A stretch of DNA of 64,000 nt from Echinococcus granulosus (Eukaryota; Platyhelminthes; Cestoda; Cyclophyllidea; Taeniidae). Location: contig NW_020170382.1 of NCBI RefSeq assembly GCF_000524195.1, positions 126,998 through 190,997 of the forward strand. Direction: 5' to 3'. Positions 12,401 to 19,680 of this stretch are shown piece by piece. The position numbers and the translations under genes are program-made. Position 1 is the first letter of the stretch; the number at the start of each line of letters is the position of its first letter. The notes under the pieces are model-generated. The model did not search any database, was not told the origin of the DNA, and saw only the letters and a program-made list of their open reading frames with translations.

Positions 12401-15400
12401 TAAGTAGCGTGTGTAGCCACCAGCCATAGGAGCAATACAAGTCGATTGTCTCTTACATTGTACTCAGTCTCGAGATGATTCAGAAGGTCCTCCTTGGTAG
12501 TCTGAAGTTGGTTTCGATACTCTGATGTGGCCTCCTCAGCCTTCTGCATGCTGGTAGTCTGTGGAAGGCAGACCTCCCTATTCAGCAAATCTGTAGCTGC
12601 CTGAAGCATTTCGTTCATACGATTTAGTGTTTGATCCAAGTCTCCTTTCAATGTCTCGACAGTCGCAGCTTGGTACGACTTCTCGACCTGCAAGTACAAA
12701 TGGAAACCTCATAAATAGTGGAATAGGCGTCAGAGGAGACACGTCTTCCCCTCTTGTCCCGGCAAAAAGGTATCTCCTAAACCCCTGAAATTGAAAATAG
12801 ATCTCTTTCAATGCCTGTTCATTGAATGGTCAAATCTGGTGAAGATTCATTCGGTGCCCAATGACCGGCTTAGCTGTGATAATACAAGACTAGTTCACAA
12901 GTTTTAGTCATTCGAATATGTCGGATGTAAGTAGCGAGCGCATGGAAAAATGATGACGAAACTTGTAATAGAAAAGCCGTAGCCAGTGAATGGGACTGAA
13001 TTATTGGCCCTTTTGGAGAGAGAATTTCCTCATTCCACTTTTACAAACAGAAATTCAGTTTAACAACCCAGTGTGTCACTGGGTATGCAACGCACTTTCC
13101 ACACATTTCATCGTCTCCCACAGGATATGATAAACAACTTTTGCCGTCATCTAACCGCCTAGGGTTCCTCGATATTGCCCGGCATAAAAGCAATCGCTTT
13201 TATATAAAGTAACTACAAAGCAAATCTATATTTGAGAGGATATATAGTGGAATATTTTTCGCTATAGTTAAACTTATAAATGAGGTCTCTTCAGTCTCCC
13301 TCATATCGACCTTCATGATGACGGTGAGGTCTGGACTCATGTCATCGGAGCTAATAGTCCAAAGCCATTTACAGACTTTGAAGATAATTTGAAGGAGCTG
13401 AAGAATCCACTCTAGCAAGTCCTAATCATCCCTGACAGAATAACGCGTCAAACCACCAGAGGAGGATATCTATCAAGGATGGGTGAGCCTACAGGATTAA
13501 CAATAGAAGAACCATCCAAATCTCGCCTATTTTTGCCACCCTCTCCTCACTTAATTCCCACATAATGATTAGTAGCAAGGCAAGACCAGATGTGGACGAA
13601 TGGAAGTCGCCTTGAAGAAATGACCGTGAGGTTTCCATGGACACGGTGACCTATGATTGTGAATTAAGGGTAGGATATCCCTCATTTTCCTCCCAACTAA
13701 CCATTTCTGCAGAAAGTGAGTGATATACAGGGTGTATTTGCTGCAGAACTTGGCCTTTTCTCCGACCCCAACTTCAAAACCGGTCTCTCTCAAATGCAGG
13801 TACACAACGATGATCTTTGCATGATCTTCGTCCCTGTATCAGAGGACTAAAACAACAGAATGATCGCGAGGAGTACTAGAGACGATGTAATGGGGTGATA
13901 TTTATTTTAGTTTTCTATTAAACTAAGTGAACCTTTTCAGCCTCCGGTTACTAAGTAATATCCTCCACAGGATCATCTGCGCAATGATAATACTATACTA
14001 ATTCAAGACCAGCATGTCTCGTATTGTCTTCAGGAGTGTCTCCGTTGATACGGAAGTAATCAATCAAGCTCATGAAGGAGTTAAATGGCAATACCTCATT
14101 GGAGATGCTGTCAAGTCGCTGCAACATGCTGACCAACTGAGTGTTGATAGCCTCACCAGCGGGGATGGTCGACTGTCCGATGAGTTTGGCACCCAAATCC
14201 TGTAGGGCGTTCAGCCGCTGACGCCACTGCTTCGCTTGGGCGAGAATGAAGCGCTTCTCGGTGTTGGAGATGGTTTTCTCTTTAAGCTTCGATTCTGCCT
14301 CCTGCATCCACGCGTGGAGCGTCTGCGCCTCCTGCAAGGTTGGAAATTTTGAAATCGGACAAAACAGGTCTTTCGTCATCTGGCCTGGTTTCTCACTCAT
14401 TCCGATAATATCTTCCATTTCTATAGCTCTAAGCAGTACTATTCTAGACTCCTCTGTATATTTTGCTTGTTGGTCTATGCATTCTTAAGCTATCTGGTTC
14501 ATATTTGCTGATAAGCATCATGAATACTTAAGAACCATTCTGGTTACCGTTTCATAGGCACGCCACGTTTCCACCAGCTTCATTGAGGACTTTTCTAGTG
14601 CCAGAAGATCCTCCAACGCCTCAGCCCATCGCATCCGGAGAGAGGAGAGATACATACTGGCTTCAATGCGCTCTGTCTCGGCCACATCGCGCATGATCAA
14701 CGTTCCCCCCCCGGCCTTGACCTGGATCGTCAGCAGACCCGATCCTGGCTGCTCACCCACCGAGGTCGCAGACTCACTGTTTGATTTGTCCTCCGATTCC
14801 TTACAAAGCTCCTCCAATGCTGCAATATCCTCATCCATTCTCTGCGGTAGCCCTTTACTCTTCTTCCACTCCTGAAGTAGGAAAGAGGGAAGAGAAAACG
14901 CGCTAGCTGCCAACCCATTCCATTCAGTCAAGAAATAGTGGAAGAAAGCGGCCTAACTCACTTGAATCTGCTCCATGCTCTCTGCAGCCTCCTCCAACTT
15001 TTGATATCGCGTGTTTTTTAGGACATTGATATAATCGACAATCTCAGTGATGTTGTCGGCTAATTTCCAGCGCAGATAAAGGCGATTAGTGCGACGAAGA
15101 CTGGCCTGTGCCTCATGACAGACGTCGTGAAAGCGCTTCTTAATAGCGTTCACTACGGTGATGGGAAGGGCTGAGGGCTCGTTCGCTGTGTTAGTCTTAA
15201 CTAGCAAACCCAACAACTCGGACATTCTGTCTTTATCCTTCAGCTTCTCCTGTAAGGAAAAGAAACCAGTGCCATGAGTACTTCAGTAGGAAGATAGCCT
15301 TCGTCTAACCATCTACTTAACTACCGGGACTCCTCAATGCCTGCAAGTTCTACTACCGACTTTTGTCGTGGAAATCTCACCATTTCCATAGCCTACCAGT

Positions 15401-18400
15401 CCCTCTGCATGCTAGTAATAAATTTAGTTAACGACAACGGTCTCAATAACCCATAAGTGTTTGGTGATGCCCTGTTAATGCAGCTGCGTGGAATTCAGCC
15501 ACCCCTTGACAGTAGATGAGATTGTTTGGTACCAACAGGTAACTAATTTTCCTACAGGACGGTACTCAATAGACTAATACCGAGTAAACGACTCTGTTCC
15601 GCAAGATGTCTAAGGAGATTAAACTCGGAAATTCCGTCTGCTGTGTCTTGCATCCATCCGACCTTTAGCCAGCTGACTAGCCACTCTTATAGACACTGAA
15701 CAAATTCCCGTGTAAATCGAGTTTATCGCTTTTCTCTCAGTAGGCATAGGAGTTAACATTAAGCAAAAAACCAATGTGACTCGCCTCAAGATCATGCAAC
15801 TGTGCAGCGAATTGTGAGCACCGAGTAGTCGCGTCGGCCTCAGAGGTGCTCGCAGCATCCAGTTCGATGGCAAGGCGAGCGGCGGTGCTGAGACAGCGCT
15901 CCAGCTGGCCCAGCCACCGACCCACCGTTGCCCAGTCGCCAGGCAAAGAATCGTCCAAACGCCAACGCCACTCGTCCAATGCTGGTTTCACTTGTGTCCA
16001 CTTAGCCTCAATTCCCGCCAATTCTGATGGCAAGATGCCAAGTAGGAGGCCTTGACGCTTCCGCTTGCCCATCTCCACTAGACATGTCGTCAGGCTTTGG
16101 TGCTGCTGCTCGGCTTGGTAGAATTCCTATTTGAAAGGAATTGTAATCAAAAGAATGAAAATTCTTTAACGATGAAATTAGGCTCTGATTGTAAGCTTTC
16201 TCATTGTGTGGTATATCTGGTGTGACTTCACTTCCACAGCGAATTTCCCTTAACTTGATTTCATCGATATCTCCCACAAAACCTAACAACTCTACACATT
16301 TTTAAAACAATTACCTCAAGCGCTTGCAACAGATCCTTCGGCTCCAAAGGTTCATGTCTTATCCTTGAGATCAGCTCTTTTATGTAAATGACGAAGTTGC
16401 GCTCTTCCTCAGCCTGTGCATTCGAATCCTTTATCTATATTTATGAGGAAAAAATTTATCACCATCACCGTCATGGAACCCATAGCCAAACCCTCATCCA
16501 TTTCCACTCACCTGATTTTCAATGTGAATAATCTTGACCGCATTTTTTGTCTCCTCCGTGCGATCCGCAGTGACTCGAATGTTGGCGATGGCACGACATC
16601 GTGAAAACGTTTTCGCCACCCGGGCCAGCCGCAGGTCGGCGTAGGTTCGAGCTCTGGCCTGCCGGCGGGGCGAGGTTAGAGACATGGCTCTGATGTTGGG
16701 CATGGAATGCGCCGCATCTGGGTTCGTCACTACCTCCTCATCAGAAGCGGTGAGGCTAGAACTCGTGGCCGCCAGTAGGCTACGAATGCCCTCGTCGTCT
16801 AGTAGAGTAGGGGTAGTAACGCGTTCCTTCCGGGTGGATTTGGGGTTGTGGAGGGAGACGGTGGAAGCACTGAGCACCAGAGAAGGGTCGATGGCAGAAT
16901 CGACAGCGTCCAAAGAAGTCTCGAAAGACTTGGCTGATGCCACACCACCACCAGAACGACCACCCAGCTTTTGATTCACAAGTTTAGTCTTTAAACAGAT
17001 CGGCAAACTAAAAAACACCTCTAAGACGGATCTTAATTTTTTTATTAAGTTGTAGCGAACCGGTATTTATCAAGCTATATAGATGAAGAAAACCAATCCA
17101 ATCCAATGCTGACAATTACATGCGCTTGGTACACAAAGTAGCAGCGGAGACGATTTACTACCTACCGTTTTCTTGCCATTTGGATATTCCTTGAGAAACT
17201 GTGCAACATATGTCATTACCGAGCGCTCATCCGGGTTATCAACATCCACATCTGCGGGAAAAATAAACCAAATGCCCAATTCTCCTCTGATCGAAAGGGT
17301 TCCCATATAAATGGCAAGTGTGAATCAGACCTTCTACATCGAGTAGTTGTGGAATGCCGAGGCATTGCTCAGCTGCATTGAAAGCGAGCTTTAGATTCGC
17401 CTTATTGTCTTTGGGTCGAATCTTGCTCAGATCCAAACTCTCTGCCTCAACGCTGTGTACGAGGGCGCAAAATGCACGGCCGTCGCGCCAGCTGGGACCA
17501 AAATCCTTGATTTGCAAGCCCAACGACCTGGAATAAAGACTTGATAGTTTGAGGTCACGATCTTAGATGTGGCTCAGTTAAATAATATTCACGATAAATA
17601 ACACTTTGAGCAACGAGAAAAGTTATGTCAGGAGATCAAAAGAATTCGGACAGTTTTCAAAGTAACTCTCGGCGTTGATTTGTTGTAAGTTATAGGAACT
17701 TGCAAAATGCATACAATTGTTTACGGTACTCTTCGATTCTTTTTCTTTCCCAAATATTCCCGACACAATTTGATTACTAGGTTATACCAAACAAACACCA
17801 GCATAGTAGCATTATTTTTAGCATCTGCCTAACAGCCAACCAGCACTACTCTAATACTTGTTTGAAATATGTACCCAAAGATCTGAGGCCATTAAAAGAA
17901 GGAGCCACCATCACCCCAGACAGTCTTGACCACCACCTGGATTCGATTTGTACAGATGCGTGCAAAATTTAAGCACCTGAAACTGGGAGAGACGCAGCGA
18001 CAGATCCAAGCAAGCAGCGCCTTCTTGCGAGCCACTGGAGCCACGGGTGGCGTCTTGCCCTGTGTGGTGGTCCTAGGGGAAGGAGTTGCAGATACTGTTT
18101 GATCCTTTTTCGTCACCTCTGCGACCCCCGTTGCAACGTTAAGTGCCTCATTATGCTCATCAATCTAACAGTAGGAGAGAAGGGTAAAAGTAGCCAAATT
18201 TGTGAGGTATAAAGAGCCAAAGATCTTGGGCAACTAACTCCTTACATTAAAGGATAGAATAATCGACCAAATGAGACCCAAAACGATGGCCGGTCGACCG
18301 TCGACAACGTCGGAGGGGTTGATATTCACCAACTTGATCTGTGGAGGCACGGAGGTTAGGTTTCTTAAAAACTGACACCGCCTTAGTCAGAAATATTTGT

Positions 18401-19336
18401 AAACCTACCTTTCTCTTCCCTGTCAAAAAGTCTAGGGCCGTCCCGACATTGCTCAGATAGTGTGCTCGTTGCATCGCTGTCGGTCTTTCAATGGGCTACC
18501 AGTGGGAGAATAAAAAAGAGGCAAAATTTTACGCTTTCAGTGCCAAAAATGGAGCATTTGATGGTGCCTTTCATTGCTCATGGGTGTGTAAAATTAACTT
18601 TTAGGGCGGATCCTGATAAGAGTTCTTCCCCTATTTTAGCGCTATTTCATGGTACGGTGGATTATGTAATTTTTTATTCTCTGACTTCCTCTTAAACAGA
18701 GGAAGTTAAAAAATTGCAAAAATATTTTAGAAGCACTTTAAAACTGCAAAATTTCTTGTGAAAGATAGAATTAAACGACCAGTAATGGGAAATAGCATGG
18801 GGCAATGGTAACCAGGAATTCAAACTAGTTTGCAGCTACTTGATCACCAGACTTCTTAAATGCTCTTAGAAACATAGCTTCTGTTTTTTTTTTCGTCAAG
18901 AAGGAAGTTCTTGCTCAACTAACTCACCAGACGGACACCAGCCAACACTTCAAGCAGCCGCACCAACTTAACGCCATCTCGAATGTCGACAAAGAGATCG
19001 TGGATGCAGTCGGGAGGGATCGCCTAGGGTGATGCAAAAAAGAGTATCTTTTCAACAGTAGTTCCACCAGAGAAGTATCAAACGTCATTAATAACGCAAT
19101 TGACAATACTAGATTTAAAGTAAGCGCGTACCTTTGCTAGATAAGTGTTGATCCAGTTCGTGAATGTCTTCTTTTGTATACGCTCCTGTTCCTCTGTTAA
19201 AGCAGCAAAAAAATGCTCAATTATTTCAATTCAAAAAAGAAGAAAAATGAGGGGATTAGCGTTCCTTTCCCCAATCTGAGCACTTGTCTTCTCTCGGCCT
19301 GAGGAACTCACCAGTCAGGTCAACAACAGAATCCAT
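107..19336 (-). CDS. SYNE1-like: Nesprin-like giant CH/spectrin-repeat protein (5' part, 26 exons)
   Basis: Long nesprins bind actin through a tandem CH pair and span from cytoskeleton to outer nuclear membrane by spectrin repeats and a C-terminal KASH segment (family knowledge). Joining exons by GT-AG (one GC-AG) sites and phase gives an open frame of about 3175 codons: CH1 about residues 13-121, CH2 about 165-275, then alpha-helical, Leu/Glu/Gln-rich repeats with regularly placed Trp. The CH1 block VNINPSDVVDGRPAIVLGL and the CH2 blocks KDFGPSWRDGRAF, LGIPQLLD and PDERSVMTYVAQFL follow nesprin more closely than spectrin or dystrophin. The frame is still open at the last donor near the left edge, so the rest, including any KASH domain, is outside the window. 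After exon 9 most exons begin and end in phase 0. The intron 3182-4221 contains an assembly gap. Isoforms and skipped phase-0 exons cannot be excluded. Confidence 0.88.
555..3181 (-). CDS. nesprin-like exon 25 (876 codons)
   Basis: The largest exon, one uninterrupted helical frame holding many degenerate spectrin-like repeats (QLREWQKAFESPSEVENL, LVSAVSGMEDLWRTYLAQD). Acceptor TTTTAG, donor CAG|GTTTGT; phase 1 in, phase 0 out. Such a long intronless block is unlike the small exons at the 5' end. Confidence 0.92.
3730..3829. other. Assembly gap, 100 N
   Basis: Run of exactly 100 N inside the nesprin intron 3182-4221. The flanks are purine-rich (left) and TG-rich (right), so unresolved simple repeat is likely. 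Confidence 0.99.
4222..4810 (-). CDS. nesprin-like exon 24
   Basis: About 196 codons. Starts AADAKLSQSLEAADGWLS, a repeat first helix with Trp, then QLEQVQLLRARWKALRPQ. Acceptor ACATAG, donor GTTG|GTAGGT; phase 0 in, phase 1 out. Confidence 0.87.
5610..7024 (-). CDS. nesprin-like exon 23 (large)
   Basis: About 472 codons of continuous helix, several spectrin-like repeats (for example LKLADSRWANIHEHAQQLEE). Acceptor TTTCAG, donor GCT|GTAAGT; phase 1 in, phase 0 out. Confidence 0.9.
7264..7598 (-). CDS. nesprin-like exon 22
   Basis: 112 codons (LEQWTSKLENLATRLRSEG, IAQRYRDMLKKFEEMVDSS). Acceptor CTTCTAG, donor ACAG|GTTAGA; phase 2 in, phase 1 out, consistent with both neighbours. Confidence 0.83.
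7895..8118 (-). CDS. nesprin-like exon 21
   Basis: 75 codons (EELPAMIVEMEHILEELV, DRAEHFASNMRDLPERWLDF). Acceptor CTTGCAG, donor CCAA|GTAAGA, phase 0 in, phase 2 out. Confidence 0.82.
8492..8689 (+). repeat. TRIM copy 1, left LTR
   Basis: Begins TGATTTTAACAC, contains TGTTTAACTCTTCGTTTTG and CGTCTTCATGAACGACTGG, and ends just before the TGGCGGCAGCG primer site. Matches the other LTRs of the window segment by segment. Confidence 0.65.
9425..9612 (+). repeat. TRIM copy 1, right LTR (degraded)
   Basis: Starts right after the polypurine tract (TCCTATTTAATAC, first dinucleotide mutated from TG). The segment TTTTGCGGGCACC through CTGAGCGGCATGGCCTC aligns with the right LTR of copy 2. The 3' end is blurred by divergence. 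Confidence 0.55.
10064..10225 (-). CDS. nesprin-like exon 20
   Basis: 54 codons (MKIGEKLMEASEHLRQEELRI, shown in part) between acceptor GATGTAG and donor GAG|GTGAGT, phase 0. The next intron (8119-10063) carries a TRIM retrotransposon. Confidence 0.77.
10423..10842 (-). CDS. nesprin-like exon 19
   Basis: 140 codons; helices TLETWLREAEGVITTSQ and LTQWSLDRLEQQRNAHEAF have the Trp spacing of spectrin repeats. Acceptor TTTTTAG, donor AGC|GTGAGT, phase 0. Confidence 0.83.
11089..11232 (-). CDS. nesprin-like exon 18
   Basis: 48 codons (ALEEAEGWLEELKAKGLKS) matching a spectrin-repeat helix. Acceptor ACTAG, donor AAC|GTGAGT, phase 0. Confidence 0.8.
11377..11703 (-). CDS. nesprin-like exon 17
   Basis: 109 codons (MAKELSEKLMAAAQEGEI, LLQQMAEEKIDDRLSELAL, MSEWIEETETV), helical with a repeat Trp. 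Acceptor TTTCAG, donor CAG|GTTACA, phase 0. Confidence 0.8.
12087..12164 (-). CDS. nesprin-like exon 16 (tentative)
   Basis: 26 codons (IEKEVFSALM, AYERK) between acceptor TTTCAG and donor AAG|GTTGTG, phase 0 on both sides. A closer donor (GAG|GTATTC at 12152) would make a 12-base microexon IEKE. The gene stays in frame with or without it, so it may be alternative or false. Confidence 0.35.
12457..12687 (-). CDS. nesprin-like exon 15
   Basis: 77 codons, coiled-coil (VETLKGDLDQTLNRMNEMLQ, YRNQLQTTKEDLLNHLE). Acceptor CTTGCAG, donor AAT|GTAAGA, phase 0. Confidence 0.8.
13285..13565 (+). pseudogene. Coding-like frame with one stop inside nesprin intron
   Basis: A single + strand frame runs about 280 bp with one internal TAG, encoding HIDLHDDGEVWTHVIGAN, FEDNLKELKNPL, stop, then IIPDRITRQTTRGGY and MGEPTGLTIEEPS. 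The same frame continuing past the stop argues for an eroded coding sequence rather than chance. Probably related to the exon-like segment at 13713-13799. Confidence 0.28.
13713..13799 (+). CDS. Exon-like + strand segment inside nesprin intron
   Basis: Between acceptor TTTCTGCAG and donor CAG|GTACAC, 29 codons in phase 0: SDIQGVFAAELGLFSDPNF and TGLSQMQ. Composition is protein-like. About 300-400 bp upstream on the same strand another coding-like stretch reads IDLHDDGEVWTHVIGANSP and, after one stop in the same frame, RGGYLSRMGEPTGL. It may be part of a nested gene or a decayed insert. Family not recognised. Confidence 0.25.
14095..14331 (-). CDS. nesprin-like exon 14
   Basis: 79 codons, spectrin-like helices (LHAWMQEAESKLKEK, AKQWRQRLNALQDLGAKL). 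Acceptor TTGCAG, donor GAG|GTATTG, phase 0. The following intron (12688-14094) is where the + strand coding-like sequence lies. Confidence 0.8.
14548..14871 (-). CDS. nesprin-like exon 13
   Basis: 108 codons with a Ser/Glu/Gly-rich insert (SNSESATSVGEQPGSG) followed by helix LRMRWAEALEDLLALEKS. Acceptor CTTCAG, donor ACG|GTAACC, phase 0. Confidence 0.8.
14962..15249 (-). CDS. nesprin-like exon 12
   Basis: 96 codons, helical (LRRTNRLYLRWKLADNITEI). Acceptor TTACAG, donor CAA|GTGAGT, phase 0 on both sides. Confidence 0.8.
15785..16126 (-). CDS. nesprin-like exon 11 (spectrin-like repeat)
   Basis: 114 codons with Trp-spaced helices (IEAKWTQVKPALDEWRWRL, WLGQLERCLSTAARL) typical of a spectrin repeat. 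Acceptor AAATAG. At the 3' end the best match is a GC donor (GAG|GCGAGT); a GT site at 15757 (AAT|GTTAAC) would add nine codons in the same phase and start the exon at 15758. Confidence 0.72.
16315..16434 (-). CDS. nesprin-like exon 10
   Basis: 40 codons, helical and charged (EEERNFVIYIKELISRI), start of the repeat region. Phase 0 on both sides; donor GAG|GTAATT. Acceptor after AATATAG, or six bases later after ATAAAG, both in phase. Confidence 0.72.
16512..16988 (-). CDS. nesprin-like exon 9 (Ser/Thr/Ala-rich segment)
   Basis: 159 codons, low-complexity and Ser/Thr/Arg-rich (GGRSGGGVASAKSF, TSPRRQARARTYADL), probably a disordered linker between the actin-binding head and the first repeat. 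Donor CAG|GTGAGT is strong. The acceptor was chosen after TTTAAAG because the site after TTTTTTAG would be out of phase with exon 8; an alternative 18 codons inward cannot be excluded. Confidence 0.75.
17166..17251 (-). CDS. nesprin-like exon 8 (end of CH2)
   Basis: Encodes VDVDNPDERSVMTYVAQFL and a short tail. The DVD..PDE.S.MTYVAQFL motif closes CH2 in long nesprins. Acceptor CCGCAG, donor AACG|GTAGGT, phase 1 in, phase 0 out. Confidence 0.9.
17331..17527 (-). CDS. nesprin-like exon 7 (CH2)
   Basis: Encodes IKDFGPSWRDGRAF, ALVHSV, NLKLAFNAAEQCLGI and PQLLDVE, the body of CH2. Acceptor TTCCAG, donor GAAG|GTCTGA. Phase 2 in, phase 1 out, matching both neighbours. Confidence 0.9.
17977..18164 (-). 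CDS. nesprin-like exon 6 (CH linker, start of CH2)
   Basis: Begins IDEHNE, a Thr/Pro-rich linker, then KKALLAWI, the first helix of CH2. Acceptor GTTAG, donor TTTCAG|GTGCTT; leaves two bases (phase 2). The end of the helix (CRCVSPSF) is unlike other nesprins, so the donor could be misplaced. Confidence 0.78.
18246..18338 (-). CDS. nesprin-like exon 5 (end of CH1)
   Basis: 31 codons, IKLVNINPSDVVDGRP followed by IVLGLIWSIIL. This is the most diagnostic stretch: long nesprins share IKLVNI..D..DGRP.IVLGL.W.IIL. Acceptor CCACAG, donor AAT|GTAAGG, phase 0. Confidence 0.9.
18409..18495 (-). CDS. nesprin-like exon 4 (CH1)
   Basis: 29 codons containing AHYLSNVGTALDFLTGKRK, matching the CH1 segment that reads ANIGTALKFLEGRK in nesprin-1. 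Phase 0 on both sides, donor AAAG|GTAGGT. Confidence 0.88.
18928..19023 (-). CDS. nesprin-like exon 3 (CH1)
   Basis: 32 codons containing DLFVDIRDGVKLVRLLEVLAG, the conserved CH1 core with DGVKL and LLEVL actin-binding-site residues. Acceptor CCCTAG, donor CTG|GTGAGT. Phase 0 on both sides. Confidence 0.88.
19132..19193 (-). CDS. nesprin-like exon 2 (start of CH1)
   Basis: Encodes EEQERIQKKTFTNWINTYLAK, the first helix of a type 1 CH domain (nesprin pattern: QKRTFTKWINSHLAK). Acceptor TTAACAG, donor AAAG|GTACGC. Phase 1 in, phase 0 out. Confidence 0.85.
19312..19336 (-). CDS. nesprin-like exon 1 (start codon)
   Basis: Encodes MDSVVDLT plus one base. The ATG was chosen because it is the first in-frame Met upstream of CH1 and the exon ends at a good donor (CTG|GTGAGT). 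Phase 1 into exon 2. The frame is open for a short way upstream, so an additional N-terminal exon is possible. Confidence 0.7.
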
Positions 19337-19499
19337 GATTCCGGAATAGGAATTACTGAGTGGGTCCAAGGGGGATGGGAGTAATCACACGTCGTTAGTA
19401 TATTTTGTACTGTGTATTATGCACTCTCAGTGGCAGAAGGTAGGGTATTGTGGTCAGGTGAGAGTGAGTGTAAATATTTCACTAGCCTATGAAGGCAGA

Positions 19500-19680
19500 C
19501 GCTTGGGTGAGAGAAACCTGTCCCTCCTGTCAACGCCCATACGCGTTCAGCATTGGCCACTGCTCAGTGACTCACACAAGAGGTAGCCATAGGGACTGCT
19601 GCGCTTATTGGACAGGCCCACGTACGCACCGGAAACGCGGACCAGAAGGGGCCTAACCTCCCTCTCTCCCTTAGGTCATT
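19500..19680 (-). promoter_or_regulatory. Putative nesprin promoter
   Basis: A locally GC-richer stretch 165-345 bp upstream of the nesprin ATG with two CCAAT boxes on the minus strand (19552-19556 in TGGCCAATGC and 19607-19611 in GTCCAATAAG), 55 bp apart. No clear TATA box. Inferred from position and motifs only. Confidence 0.33.

Noticed and set aside
17166..19336. Tandem CH domains as beta-spectrin, dystrophin or plakin
   Set aside because: Signature stretches of CH1 and CH2 follow the long nesprin pattern more closely; the head is followed by a Ser/Thr-rich linker and non-canonical repeats.
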